The notes beneath the pieces were generated by a model, which had not been told where the DNA came from, did not search any database, and worked only from the letters and a program-made list of their open reading frames with translations. From the NCBI RefSeq assembly GCF_947502065.1, contig NZ_CANMYE010000005.1, positions 1-64,000 on the forward strand: a stretch of DNA of 64,000 nt, given 5' to 3'. This DNA comes from an uncultured Pseudoteredinibacter sp. (GTDB lineage Bacteria > Pseudomonadota > Gammaproteobacteria > Pseudomonadales > Cellvibrionaceae). The position numbers were made by a program, and so were the translations under genes. Positions 34,779-44,405 of this stretch are shown here, in pieces. The first letter of the stretch is position 1, and each line of letters starts with the position of its first letter.

Positions 34779-36251
34779 ATGAAAAAACTATTGGCGCTTC
34801 TGGCGGTAATAATACTAAGCGTACTCTCCCTGACCATAGTGCGTACTTGGCTTCACCAAGCCAATTCGCAAGACCAACTTTCAGAGCAATCTGCAGCGGC
34901 CACAGCAGGATTAGACAGCACGCAGATCGATATAGAGGCCATTTCCCAGCGCCTTTCCGAAGCTATCCAGATAAAAACGATTTCTTATTCTAGAGAACAT
35001 AAGCCTGGCCCCGAGTTCAACGAGTTTATCAGCTGGCTCAAACTTAACTACGCCGAGGTTTTTGCACAGCTAGAGCTAACGATCCTTAACGACTACACCC
35101 TATTACTGCGCTGGGAAGGCCAGAATACCAGCTCACCCGTGCTTTTATCAGCGCATTATGATGTGGTTCCAGTAATTCCCGGTACCGCTAAACTCTGGCA
35201 GCAGCCGCCTTTTAGTGGGCATATCGATAGTACCCACATCTGGGGGCGCGGCGCGCTGGATGATAAGAGCGCCGTAATCGCTTTATTGGAAGCGACCAGC
35301 CTGATGTTAAAACAAGGGATCTCACCCAAACGTACTGTGTACCTAGCCTTTACCCATGACGAAGAAATAGGCAGTGAAAAAGGCTCAAAAGCCATCGCTG
35401 AATATTTACAGACGAACAATATCAAACTGGCCTGGAGCCTAGACGAAGGCTCCTTCGTATTGAGCGATATGATCGATGGCATGCCAATGCCAGTGGCCAG
35501 CATTAACGTTGCCGAGAAAGGTTATTTAAATATCGAGCTTTCTGTCCAAGGGGAGGGCGGCCATAGCTCAGTACCACCAAAACAAACCGCGATTGGCGTT
35601 CTATCTCAGGCGGTAAGCCGTGTACAAAATGCTCCAATGGAGGGTGGCCTAGAAGGTGTAAGCGCCGAAATGTTTGATGTGCTATCACGCTATATGCCCT
35701 TTAGACAGCGATTCTTTTTTGCCAACCGCTGGTTATTTAATAGCGCTCTAGAAGAGCAGATGAGCCAAGTTACTTTCGCCAATGCCATGCTACGCACAAC
35801 CACTGCACCGACTATGATCAGCGGCGGTGTAAAAGAAAATGTCTTGCCTATTTACACATCGGCGAACATTAATTTTCGACTGCACCCTCGCGATAGCGTA
35901 GAACAAGTCGTCAGTCACGTTGAGAAGGTCATCGATGACCCAAGGGTTACGATACAGAGCAAAGAAGCTCAGGAAGCATCACCTGTAGCCAGCACTCAGA
36001 GCGAAGGCTTTAAACTGCTTGCGAATGCCAGTAGAGAAAACTTCGGCGAGGTTATTGTTACCCCTAGCATTACGGTAGGCGGCACCGACAGCAAATATTA
36101 TCAACTCGTCGCCAAAGACAGCTTTCGCTTTAATCCCATGGTCATCGGCAAAGAAGATATCAGCGGCTTCCATGGCAATAACGAGCGAATTAGCATTGAG
36201 AATATGCGATTAGCGGTGAGATTCTACGCGAGATTGATGATGAGCCTATAA
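34779..36251 (+). CDS. M20-family metallopeptidase (carboxypeptidase S-like), membrane-anchored or exported
   Basis: 490 residues. An N-terminal hydrophobic segment ('LLALLAVIILSVLSLTIV') acts as signal or anchor. Zinc-site motifs are in place: 'LLSAHYDVVPV' (His, Asp), 'WGRGALDDKSAV' (bridging Asp), 'FTHDEEIGSEKGS' (catalytic Glu-Glu), 'WSLDEGSF' and a late His in 'SGFHGNNERIS'. A dimerisation insert lies near 'GEGGHSSVPP'. It should release C-terminal or N-acyl amino acids in the periplasm. It stands alone. Confidence 0.9.
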   Translation: MKKLLALLAVIILSVLSLTIVRTWLHQANSQDQLSEQSAAATAGLDSTQIDIEAISQRLSEAIQIKTISYSREHKPGPEFNEFISWLKLNYAEVFAQLELTILNDYTLLLRWEGQNTSSPVLLSAHYDVVPVIPGTAKLWQQPPFSGHIDSTHIWGRGALDDKSAVIALLEATSLMLKQGISPKRTVYLAFTHDEEIGSEKGSKAIAEYLQTNNIKLAWSLDEGSFVLSDMIDGMPMPVASINVAEKGYLNIELSVQGEGGHSSVPPKQTAIGVLSQAVSRVQNAPMEGGLEGVSAEMFDVLSRYMPFRQRFFFANRWLFNSALEEQMSQVTFANAMLRTTTAPTMISGGVKENVLPIYTSANINFRLHPRDSVEQVVSHVEKVIDDPRVTIQSKEAQEASPVASTQSEGFKLLANASRENFGEVIVTPSITVGGTDSKYYQLVAKDSFRFNPMVIGKEDISGFHGNNERISIENMRLAVRFYARLMMSL

Positions 36252-36288
36252 AAAATAAAGAGAACACAGCCCACGCTTCAGCTTGGGC
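36251..36288 (-). terminator. Terminator of the minus-strand membrane-protein genes
   Basis: On the minus strand GCCCAAGC and GCGTGGGC form an 8-bp stem with one mismatch around a TGAA loop (36288-36269), followed within ~20 bases by a T-rich run ending TTTTTT. It overlaps the stop codon of the 69-residue gene. Confidence 0.5.
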
Positions 36289-36487
36289 CACTCGACCTGA
36301 TCAACCTTAAGAGGTAAGTGGTACCAATTAAACCGAGCAGCACGATCGTAATCGCAAGCAGAGGGCTGTCATCAATATAAAAGCTATAAGCCAAGCCTAC
36401 ATACACCACAAGCTGTAACAGCAAACCCGTGACACATAAATACAAAGTGCGCTTGTTAGCTTTTTCCTTCGACGTTATTTTATCCAC
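36278..36487 (-). CDS. Small two-helix membrane protein
   Basis: 69 residues. A charged N-terminus precedes two hydrophobic segments ('LYLCVTGLLLQLVVYVGLAY' and 'LLAITIVLLGLIGTTYLL'). No family recognised. It lies on the strand of the PQQ dehydrogenase genes, ~95 bases after the 201-residue membrane protein. Confidence 0.5.
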   Translation of the reverse strand: MDKITSKEKANKRTLYLCVTGLLLQLVVYVGLAYSFYIDDSPLLAITIVLLGLIGTTYLLRLIRSSGPS

Positions 36488-36583
36488 AACCCTCTTTTCG
36501 ACTCCCGCTCGCTCTAGAGTTTATGCCTTATTACTTAAAGTGTAGACGATGAAAACGTTGAAGGTATAAGGTAAAAGTCCTGA

Positions 36584-37189
36584 TTATAATGGCGACCGAG
36601 AAGATTGGTAAAAGCCTATAGCAGCAAAACTAGCCAACAATGCGCTTAAAAGAGAGATCGGCGGAAAATAGGCCGGCCACTTTTCAGGGCTGGCCCAAGA
36701 GCTGTACATGGGCAGCAAATGCCCCAGCAATGCCAAACAAGCCAACACCTTAATCAGATTATTCAAACGCTCTGACTGTAAGCGATAAAACGCATAGCTG
36801 CCCAAAGCGCCAGCAAGCAGCATGATGTTACCTAGTAAATTGAGCTTGGCACCATCATAAAACTTCGCAAAATACGCAGGGTTTAATAAGCCTATGGACA
36901 GCAAAACATGCAAGATCAAAGCATGCCACGCCCAACGCCCCCACATGGCCGATTGTTTCGCTTCAAATTTGGAATAAAGCTCATCGCTAGAGATAGCATT
37001 TAACAAGCCGATTCTTTTTAAGCGCCAAGAACAATAAGCTGAGGCCGCCATACAGGCAGCCACAAAAAAGCTAACACTTTTATTAACAATAAAAACAGGC
37101 CATTGCTCTATTGCTACATCACCAAACACAATATAGCGCAAGGTGGCGTAGCTTAAGCATATCAAAAGAACAACAACAGGCTTCATCAT
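36584..37189 (-). CDS. Polytopic membrane protein of unknown function next to a PQQ dehydrogenase
   Basis: 201 residues with about six hydrophobic segments ('VVVLLICLSYATLRYIVFG', 'SVSFFVAACMAASAY', 'WHALILHVLLSIGLL', 'LLGNIMLLAGALGSYAFY', 'VLACLALLGHLLPMY', 'ISLLSALLASFAAIGFY'). It starts 6 bases after the PQQ-cytochrome gene, so it is almost certainly cotranscribed. A quinone- or cytochrome-interacting role is a guess from context. No haem motif is present. Confidence 0.65.
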   Translation of the reverse strand: MMKPVVVLLICLSYATLRYIVFGDVAIEQWPVFIVNKSVSFFVAACMAASAYCSWRLKRIGLLNAISSDELYSKFEAKQSAMWGRWAWHALILHVLLSIGLLNPAYFAKFYDGAKLNLLGNIMLLAGALGSYAFYRLQSERLNNLIKVLACLALLGHLLPMYSSWASPEKWPAYFPPISLLSALLASFAAIGFYQSSRSPL

Positions 37190-37195
37190 CAGTGC

Positions 37196-39121
37196 TTATT
37201 TTTCCAGTTCAAAAGCCAACAGCACATTACCAGGTAGCTGGCCAAACATACTGTAACCGGAATTAATAAAGAGCTTATCCTTACCTAGCACCGCACCATC
37301 CACATCGATAGCACCGCCATGAGCGGCTAGACCATTAACGGTTTTAAAAGGTACAGCTGTTTTACTTTGCCAAAGGATTTCACCATCTTTCATGCGATAA
37401 GCGGAAAGCTTACCATCTAAGCCCGCAGCGAAAACCAAACCAGGAACGGCACTTGGCGCCGCTGAAAGACCGTAATACCAAGAACAGGCATAACGATCTT
37501 CTAGCTTACGCTTTTTACCGCTGCGCACCTGCTCCAAGCCAATCTTAGGTGCATACTCCATATCGAAATCACAACCGCGGCTCACGGGCTTGGCCCATTC
37601 AACCTTACCGTTATCGATATTCAAACGATACAAACCAGGTTTGGGTGTATAGCCCGGAATATCACGCTCAGGATCGGCCAATGGAACATAAACCGAATTC
37701 TTATAAACCGTCATGCCCCAGTGAATACCACCATTGGTTGTACCCATACTTAAACGATTACGCCAATATAACTTACCGGTATCAGGATTTAGTGCAAATA
37801 CCTCAGAAGACTTTTGCCCAGCTAACAATACCGGACGACCATCGCTCATCTTATGAAGAATCATCGGCGCACCAAAATCAAAATCTGGCCCCATATCCTC
37901 TGGACAAGCTTCGCCACCGTTTAAACAAGCCGCATTCCAAATATCATTGGCCAAAGCTTGAAACTTCCAGCGCATCTTGCCCGTAGCCATTTCCAAAGCG
38001 ACAACCGAATCACTGGTGTCCGTAGCAGGCTTAGACGTATTCTCACCGGTACCAATAAAAATCAAACCGCGCTCAGCATCGATAGTCGGCGTCGTCCACA
38101 CCACCGCACCAGACGGCCCAAACATCGGCACACCACTTTTGGTTTTACCCAAAGGCTTCGCTTGCTCAGTCGCATGCCATTGCCATTGAGTTTTACCCGT
38201 ATTAGCATCAAGAGCAATCACCATGCCGTGAGAACGACAGCAGGGATAACCCGGCATACCAGCAGCGGCTACTTCAAAAGAAGAGATAGGAACTATTAAC
38301 TGGGAAACCTCTTCTTTTTGGCCCTTAACCTTACCTTTATAAAAAGACGGCGTACCAGTAATTAATGAGGTTGGAAACACACCTAAGTTTTCCTTCCAAA
38401 CTTGACTGCCATCTTTCGCGCGCACCGCGTAAACATTGGCTAGCTCGTCAGCAAAAAACAACACACGCTCACCAGCGATTTCACCCAGCACCAAACTAGA
38501 ACGCACACCTGCTGCGGTTTGCTGTTGCCACTTAATACATCCAGTTTCCGGATCTAAGGCCATCACATGGGCACTTTTACTGCCTACATAAAGCGCATCT
38601 TCGGTATATACTGGCTGATTGCGCATATCGTTAACCTTCTGAAAACCAAAGGCCCACTTTAACTTCAGCTTATGCACATTCTCCGGCGTAATCTCACTCT
38701 GGGTCTGCAAACGGTTATTAAACTCACCAAAACCCCAGTCCCCACTGATCACCTTACCATCTGCCTGTGTCACCACTGGATACTTATCGCAGCGATTAGC
38801 TTCTAACCAAGTATTATCAACCTCACCGCCACCCGATAAATATTCCGAAACCCAACTACGCTCATCCTTAGACATAGCCGCCGCCTGTGGCTGCATACGA
38901 CCAATCGAAATCGTCATCATAATTTGGCTTTGACTAAGTCGCTTTAAATCTTCCACCTTCGGCGCTTTATCAACACCTATATCATGACACGCTGCGCAGT
39001 ACTTCTTATACAACTGCTCGCCTTTTTGAGCATTACTTAAATCAGCAGCTAAAACACCACTACTCAGGCTCACACCTAGCGCCGCACTGATCGTATAGGC
39101 TAATCGGCTTATGATTTTCAT
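37196..39121 (-). CDS. Periplasmic PQQ beta-propeller dehydrogenase with N-terminal cytochrome c domain
   Basis: 641 residues from ATG 39121, which begins a clean signal peptide ('MKIISRLAYTISAALGVSLS'); a GTG 69 bases upstream is rejected. A class I cytochrome c domain comes first ('YKKYCAACHDIGVDKAP', axial Met in 'GRMQPQ'). An eight-bladed PQQ propeller follows, with repeats such as 'VMALDPETGCIKWQ' and 'VIALDANTGKTQWQWH' and a vicinal Cys pair in 'YPCCRSHG', a feature of PQQ alcohol dehydrogenases. A haem domain at the N-terminus recalls polyvinyl-alcohol dehydrogenases. It should oxidise an alcohol in the periplasm and pass electrons through its own haem. Confidence 0.9.
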   Translation of the reverse strand: MKIISRLAYTISAALGVSLSSGVLAADLSNAQKGEQLYKKYCAACHDIGVDKAPKVEDLKRLSQSQIMMTISIGRMQPQAAAMSKDERSWVSEYLSGGGEVDNTWLEANRCDKYPVVTQADGKVISGDWGFGEFNNRLQTQSEITPENVHKLKLKWAFGFQKVNDMRNQPVYTEDALYVGSKSAHVMALDPETGCIKWQQQTAAGVRSSLVLGEIAGERVLFFADELANVYAVRAKDGSQVWKENLGVFPTSLITGTPSFYKGKVKGQKEEVSQLIVPISSFEVAAAGMPGYPCCRSHGMVIALDANTGKTQWQWHATEQAKPLGKTKSGVPMFGPSGAVVWTTPTIDAERGLIFIGTGENTSKPATDTSDSVVALEMATGKMRWKFQALANDIWNAACLNGGEACPEDMGPDFDFGAPMILHKMSDGRPVLLAGQKSSEVFALNPDTGKLYWRNRLSMGTTNGGIHWGMTVYKNSVYVPLADPERDIPGYTPKPGLYRLNIDNGKVEWAKPVSRGCDFDMEYAPKIGLEQVRSGKKRKLEDRYACSWYYGLSAAPSAVPGLVFAAGLDGKLSAYRMKDGEILWQSKTAVPFKTVNGLAAHGGAIDVDGAVLGKDKLFINSGYSMFGQLPGNVLLAFELEK

Positions 39122-39198
39122 TGTTTTTCTCTTTTTATTAACTGTTTTATTTATAATGTTAGTTAAAACTCGGGGCTTCGAAAAATTCACGTTAGTAA

Positions 39199-39310
39199 GG
39201 TTTGAAGTGGAGTGGTGAGTTACAAAACCCTCAAAAACAGGGACGTTTTTGGGGAGCCCCCATGGATGGGTTCACGGCGCGTTTTGTAACTCACCACCCC
39301 ACTTCAAACC
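39199..39310. repeat. Inverted repeat with 30-bp arms (hairpin element, MITE/REP-like)
   Basis: Arms at 39199-39228 and 39281-39310 (starting GGTTTGAAGTGG, ending ...TTACAAAAC) are complementary with one mismatch. The 52-base centre contains a second smaller hairpin (CCTCAAAAAC / GTTTTTGGGG). It lies between the two PQQ dehydrogenase genes and may act as terminator or be a non-autonomous mobile repeat. No transposase is near and no second copy was seen in the window. Confidence 0.8.
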
Positions 39311-39351
39311 GATTAAAGCAAAGAATAAGTAGCTGATATTTAAACTAGAGA

Positions 39352-41352
39352 TCAATCCGGCAATGCATACGCCAAAATATAATCACCCGTCCCACGATTA
39401 AACATCTTATGCCCACCAGCAGCCAAAACCACATACTGCTTACCATCCAACTCATAAGTCATCGGCACCGCCGTCGCATCCACCGGCAACTTCGTCGTCC
39501 ACAACGTACGGCCCGTTAAACTATCGTAAGCCCGAAAACGCTTATCCATCGTCGCCGCAATAAACGTCAAACCACCAGCCGTCGTCATCGAACCACCAAG
39601 ATTCGGCGTACCCCAATCAATATCAAAAGGAACAGGAAAAGGCGCCATATCATGAATCGAACCCAAAGCAGATTCCCAACGAACCTCACCCGAACCCATA
39701 TCAATAGCTACCATCTTGCCCCAAGGCGGCTCCGTACAGGGCGCACCCAAAGGCGACGTCACCGTATCCGTAATGACCATATAAGGAGAACCCTTCATCG
39801 TGACCTTCATCTCACTACCATGAGCCACAATATGATCACCAGGATTATTAGCATTAATAGGGCGCAGCTCACCCTCAAAAGGCGCCGTATTTAAATTCAC
39901 AAACAAAAGATTACGCTTAGGCCAAAAGCTGGCACCACCCCAGTTAGCACCACCCAAACTACCCGGCAACATCAAAGTACGCTGCAAAGACAGCGGCGTA
40001 AAAAGCCCATCACTGTGCAAAGACGCCAAACGCTTCTCACAGGCATTTTTATCGAACCACAACATACCAAAAGCATCTTTCTTGGGATCGATATTGGCAT
40101 CAATAAGGGGGCGTGGCTTCAGCGGGAAAGGCTGAGTTGGCGAACTGTACTCACCTGCAATTTTCGATTGCGGAACAGGGCGCTCTTCCTGGCCAAAGAC
40201 AGGCTCACCGGTTTCGCGATCAAAGGTAAACACCAATCCCTGCTTGGTCACCTGAATAACAACCGCGCGCTTTTTACCGCCCTGATTAATATCCACTAAT
40301 ACCGGAGCCGCAGGCGCATCGTAATCCCAAAGATCATGGTGCACCAACTGCTGATGCCAAACGACCTCACCCGTAGCGCCGCGCAATGCCACAACCGAAT
40401 TGGCATAGCGATTGTCACCCGGGCGCATACCGCCGTAGAAATCCGGCGACGGGCTACTGGTAGGAATAAAAACGAGATCACGTTCATTATCGACAGAAAG
40501 CGGGGCCCAAGCGTTAGCACCACCAGCGAAGTCTTGTGGGCTTTTGCCATCGACTCGAGGCCAATCTTTCGCCATAGGGTGGTCATTGCTTTTCGGGATC
40601 GGATCAAAGCTCCAACGAAAATCACCACTCAATGCATCGAAGGCGACAACAGTACCCTGGGGCGCATGGGATTCGGCAAAATCAATAATCGCCGAACCCA
40701 CAACAATATTATTTCCAACCACAACTGCCGAAGAAGAATTGTTCACATAATCTGGCTGATAGCCGGATTTTTCATTGTATAAAAGCAGCTCACCATTTTT
40801 GGCAAAGCTCTTACACAAAGAGCCTTCTTTGGCATCGATCGCTACTAACCGGCGATCATGGGTGGCAACATATAAACGCCTGCCGCAGTATTTCTCGCGC
40901 TCTTGCGTATTAGAATGCTGCCAATAGGTAACCGCTCGACAGCGCATAGGGCGCGTGCCTGCCATATTTACTTTAGGATCGAAGGACCAACGTTGCTGCC
41001 CAGTTTTCGGATCAAGCGCAATGACCCTATTGAAAGGCGTACAAAATGCCAAGTGGCCGCCCGCTTCTTTAGGCAAAAGAATTGGAGTAACTTGGGTGGA
41101 GGTGCGGCCCATATGTTCAGCCATCTTCTCGCTGTCGCCGGTTCTAAATTGCCAGGCTAGCTCCAGCTCATCCACATTACTGCTGTTGATTTGCTTCAAG
41201 CTGGAAAACGCCGAGGCGCCTTCATTTGCCCGATAGTGCAGCCACTGTTCCTCAGCCTTTTTTTCAGCTTGAGCTACTCCAGTCCAAGCAAGCAACAATG
41301 CCACATTAATTGTCGCTTTAATTGCTGCCTTAATAGTTAAACAACGATACAT
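39352..41352 (-). CDS. PQQ-dependent glucose dehydrogenase-type quinoprotein, soluble periplasmic form
   Basis: 666 residues. The signal peptide ends near 'GVAQAEKK'. The start 'WLHYRANEGASAFSSLKQINSSNVDELELAWQFRTG', 'FCTPFNRVIALDPKTGQQRWSFDP', 'HHDLWDYDAPAAPVL' and 'FDRETGEPVFG' are the pattern of the quinoprotein glucose dehydrogenase branch. The N-terminal five-helix membrane domain of E. coli Gcd is missing and there is no haem motif, so an outside electron acceptor is needed; the nearby cytochromes are candidates. It is third in a minus-strand run with the Vgb-cytochrome and VOC genes. Glucose specificity is not implied. Confidence 0.88.
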   Translation of the reverse strand: MYRCLTIKAAIKATINVALLLAWTGVAQAEKKAEEQWLHYRANEGASAFSSLKQINSSNVDELELAWQFRTGDSEKMAEHMGRTSTQVTPILLPKEAGGHLAFCTPFNRVIALDPKTGQQRWSFDPKVNMAGTRPMRCRAVTYWQHSNTQEREKYCGRRLYVATHDRRLVAIDAKEGSLCKSFAKNGELLLYNEKSGYQPDYVNNSSSAVVVGNNIVVGSAIIDFAESHAPQGTVVAFDALSGDFRWSFDPIPKSNDHPMAKDWPRVDGKSPQDFAGGANAWAPLSVDNERDLVFIPTSSPSPDFYGGMRPGDNRYANSVVALRGATGEVVWHQQLVHHDLWDYDAPAAPVLVDINQGGKKRAVVIQVTKQGLVFTFDRETGEPVFGQEERPVPQSKIAGEYSSPTQPFPLKPRPLIDANIDPKKDAFGMLWFDKNACEKRLASLHSDGLFTPLSLQRTLMLPGSLGGANWGGASFWPKRNLLFVNLNTAPFEGELRPINANNPGDHIVAHGSEMKVTMKGSPYMVITDTVTSPLGAPCTEPPWGKMVAIDMGSGEVRWESALGSIHDMAPFPVPFDIDWGTPNLGGSMTTAGGLTFIAATMDKRFRAYDSLTGRTLWTTKLPVDATAVPMTYELDGKQYVVLAAGGHKMFNRGTGDYILAYALPD

Positions 41353-41382
41353 ACAAAACTCGTTCTAGTTTTCAACAGTGCT

Positions 41383-42396
41383 TTATGGGATTTGCTTTAC
41401 TATTTTTAGGCTGCCTAGGCCTTTAAAGGCTTTGGTAAACTCTAAAACCCAACCCAGTTGTCTTTCACTGCCCATATAACTAGCAGTGCGATTCGGGCCA
41501 CCGTTATCGGATTGCATCTGAAGGACAACATTATTTGCCTGCAGGTATTCCAGCAGTTGATCATGCTCTAGCAAACGTCCCAAACTGAAATGGTGTGCGC
41601 CATCACCATAACGGCGCAAGTAATCTCTATGGGGGGTAGGTCCGGCTACTGGCTGTAGTAACTCGATTTGAAGATCAAACCACTGGCCATAGCCCACATG
41701 TACTTCGCTATAGCCGGAGCCTGCGGCGCCTAAGTACTGGCCATCAGTGGTCATTGGTGGTTTAAAGTCTACAAAGACCCAAGGGGATAAACCTAAAAGT
41801 TCTTTCCATTGCAAAGCGGTTTTTTCAGCGGACTCAATGACAATGCCAATTTGAGCAATGCTCGCAGTATTGAGCGGAGCGTCTTTTTGCAGCGCCGCTA
41901 GATCGGCAACACCCCAGTAATGCTGCTTTGTTGGCGGTGCAGCTGTAAAGCTTAGATTCACACCCAAAGTATCGTAACTATCCAACCATTGTTGTTGATA
42001 GGGCTTAGCATTGGGTATATGACTAATGTCAGACGATGCTTTCTCTAAAGCAGCAAGTTTATAGGCGGCTTTATCTTTTAGGTATTTTTCATCTACTAAG
42101 AGATGAAAAATACCTTCGCCACGCTGCTGAATGAAATCAGCAAGCTTAGTTTTGCCGTATAGGGGCTGTATTAAATCGACACTCTTGCCTTTGAACTCAC
42201 CTCTAGCAAAACGAATAGCGCCGCCCTCGACATTAAGATCGATATACTGCCACTGTTTAATTCCCAGTATGGTTTGGTAGTGGGAGAGCTTTTCTGGAAT
42301 ATCATTAACCGCAATACCAATACCCAAAAATGGAGATTCTGCTGCCCAGATAATCTGACTGAAGCAAAAGCTAATCAACAATAAAACTTTTTTCAT
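41383..42396 (-). CDS. Exported VOC-family protein (two-module)
   Basis: 337 residues. A signal peptide ('MKKVLLLISFCFSQIIWAAE') precedes two glyoxalase-type modules, 'FLGIGIAVNDIPEKLSHYQTILG' (from ~23) and 'IAQIGIVIESAEKTALQWKELLG' (from ~180), the latter ending '...GGPNRTASYMG ... WVLEFTK'. Exported VOC proteins are uncommon. It lies between the Vgb-cytochrome and the quinoprotein with 30-base gaps on each side, so all three form one operon. A lyase or isomerase acting on the oxidation product is conceivable. Confidence 0.82.
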   Translation of the reverse strand: MKKVLLLISFCFSQIIWAAESPFLGIGIAVNDIPEKLSHYQTILGIKQWQYIDLNVEGGAIRFARGEFKGKSVDLIQPLYGKTKLADFIQQRGEGIFHLLVDEKYLKDKAAYKLAALEKASSDISHIPNAKPYQQQWLDSYDTLGVNLSFTAAPPTKQHYWGVADLAALQKDAPLNTASIAQIGIVIESAEKTALQWKELLGLSPWVFVDFKPPMTTDGQYLGAAGSGYSEVHVGYGQWFDLQIELLQPVAGPTPHRDYLRRYGDGAHHFSLGRLLEHDQLLEYLQANNVVLQMQSDNGGPNRTASYMGSERQLGWVLEFTKAFKGLGSLKIVKQIP

Positions 42397-42426
42397 TATT
42401 TTTTATCCTATTTAAAGACTAGCCAA

Positions 42427-44262
42427 TTACTTCACAGCAACTTCAGTTTTATTCGCAGCTACCCTTTTTCCATCCGTTGGCATAACACGAATCAACGTTG
42501 GCTGACCATCTTCAATCTGCCAGCTAGGGAAGTGTGAGTTGGAAGTATAAATAGATCCGTCTTCACCAACTTCAATATCACGGGTAAAACTACGCTTGCG
42601 TGGTAGCGGATAGACCAGCCACTCTTCGCTATCGATATCAAAGCTAAAAATCGTATCGGACTGATTGCCGTTTACCCATACCATTTTTCTTTCACGGTCG
42701 ATGTTGAGCGAGTAAGGCAGCTCATTCACTACCGGCAAATCATACATAGTGAATTTTTTCGCCTTCGGATCGTATTTAGCTAATTGCGAATCCTGGAAGG
42801 CAACAATCCACAGATTATTATCGGCATCTACCCGTAAGCGACGCGGCCCTTTAAAAGGCGTTTGAATCATAGAAACCTCATCGGTTTCTGGGTCGATAAA
42901 GCCAATATCATCACCGTAAAGACGAGCAAACCAAATTTTTCCATCAGGTGCTACATCAATACCGTAAGGCATAGGTACACCAGTCGATTTACGATCCACT
43001 TTCGGCAATGGTCGATCTTCAACATCCATGCTCAAAATAAAGGGGATGGATTTAATAATCATCCACTCCTTAAATGAGCGTGCCGGTAAATCGTAAACTT
43101 TGAATTCTTTCTTGTTTCTATCCCAACTGGCCACTTGAGAAGAGACGGCCAAAGTGAACCAAATACGCCCCTTGCCATCAGCACGGATAGTATGCGGGTA
43201 GTAGCCATCATCCATCTTGTGGGTGGTGAATTCCTTAGTATGAGGATTAAACTCGATCAAGGCTTGCTGCATAGATGGGGTAATAAATATGTGGCCATCT
43301 TTAGGGGAAACCGCAAAAGAGTGCACTCCCATATAGTTGTACAACTTAGGGAACATAGCGCCGAAGCGGTTTCCTAGAATGCCACCAAGCTTGGCATCTT
43401 TTTCGTGGGGTACCACATACACCTTGTAGTCACCGGTCTCTGGGTTCACCTCATAAATGCGATCTTGCAGATTGTCTCCCACATAGACAAAACCATTAGG
43501 GTGCACCAAGAAATCATGCATTTGAGAGAATGCATCCCCAATGGGGTATTCAATAATCTCAACACCCGCTAGCTTATCGGACCAAGGGCGAGGCGAGGCT
43601 AGCTTGTCTGAATTAGCATTAAGCTTTTTATATTGTCGGCTTAAAACACCGGCTAAACGCTCTTTGTCTTCATCAGCCACCCTTGCGCCATATTTTTGCA
43701 TGCGCTCAATAATCTCCAGCCACTGCTCGGGGCTGCGCTCGGCACGCATGAAGGACGAACCCTGCTGGTGACAGAAAGCACAATTTAACTGAAAGTGTTT
43801 CTTCAGCTCCTTGTCACCTTCAAAATCCATATTGTTAATCCAAACATTGCTAGGCTTTGATTCAGCTAGCTCTTTGGGATCAACAATCGCCTCCAAAGCG
43901 ACGGTTAATTCAGAATCAGCATTTTGTTGAGTCAGCAACTGATCTTTGAAACCCGGTTTGCGTACCCGGTAGCTCACTGTGCCGACATCATCAGCCAAGC
44001 TATCGAAGAGCACCTTACCGCCGCTGTTACTGAAACGGTTATGCTCTAGGGCTATTTTGTTGGCTACACCATGGGGACTATAGCCGTTATCACTTAAATC
44101 CTGAGCTGGCTTATTTTCCAAAATACGACTAACCATAGCGGTTGCTAAAGGCTTGCCCGCTTTATCGGTAATGGTAATTTCAGGTTTTGCTATTAACTGG
44201 GTAGGCGAAAGAGCGATACCACTGATAGCTAGGGCTATAAAGGCTTTAGCTGTAAGGCGCAT
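42427..44262 (-). CDS. Periplasmic Vgb-type beta-propeller protein with one c-type haem motif
   Basis: 611 residues. A signal peptide ends near 'TQLIAKP'. A carboxypeptidase-regulatory-like beta-sandwich ('TITDKAGKPLATAMVSR') is followed by a haem-binding 'LNCAFCHQQGSSF' at about 157-169. From ~230 onward comes a seven-bladed propeller with repeats like 'FVYVGDNLQDRIYEVNPETGDY', 'GRIWFTLAVSSQVASWDRN' and 'GKIWFARLYGDDIGFIDPETDE', as in virginiamycin B lyase/streptogramin-lyase-like proteins. A haem-propeller fusion suggests electron transfer linked to binding of an organic ligand. First gene of the three-gene operon, divergent from an AraC regulator. Confidence 0.8.
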   Translation of the reverse strand: MRLTAKAFIALAISGIALSPTQLIAKPEITITDKAGKPLATAMVSRILENKPAQDLSDNGYSPHGVANKIALEHNRFSNSGGKVLFDSLADDVGTVSYRVRKPGFKDQLLTQQNADSELTVALEAIVDPKELAESKPSNVWINNMDFEGDKELKKHFQLNCAFCHQQGSSFMRAERSPEQWLEIIERMQKYGARVADEDKERLAGVLSRQYKKLNANSDKLASPRPWSDKLAGVEIIEYPIGDAFSQMHDFLVHPNGFVYVGDNLQDRIYEVNPETGDYKVYVVPHEKDAKLGGILGNRFGAMFPKLYNYMGVHSFAVSPKDGHIFITPSMQQALIEFNPHTKEFTTHKMDDGYYPHTIRADGKGRIWFTLAVSSQVASWDRNKKEFKVYDLPARSFKEWMIIKSIPFILSMDVEDRPLPKVDRKSTGVPMPYGIDVAPDGKIWFARLYGDDIGFIDPETDEVSMIQTPFKGPRRLRVDADNNLWIVAFQDSQLAKYDPKAKKFTMYDLPVVNELPYSLNIDRERKMVWVNGNQSDTIFSFDIDSEEWLVYPLPRKRSFTRDIEVGEDGSIYTSNSHFPSWQIEDGQPTLIRVMPTDGKRVAANKTEVAVK

Positions 44263-44405
44263 GCTGGGTTCCTTTCATTATTGTTATCAATAAGGCTTTT
44301 AGATAATCACTGCGACAGCAATCGACAGTTTGATAGCTTTGAATCTTAAGCAAGCTAAAGCCTTTGCGTTTGACATTTAGACACTACCACTTGACAATTA
44401 AGACC

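Noticed and set aside
39199..39310. Terminal inverted repeats of an insertion sequence
   Set aside because: Only 52 bases lie between the arms and no transposase is present.
37549..40782. Plus-strand frames of 80-148 codons opposite the PQQ dehydrogenase genes
   Set aside because: Antisense shadows of strongly supported quinoprotein genes; Arg/His-rich translations without domain features.
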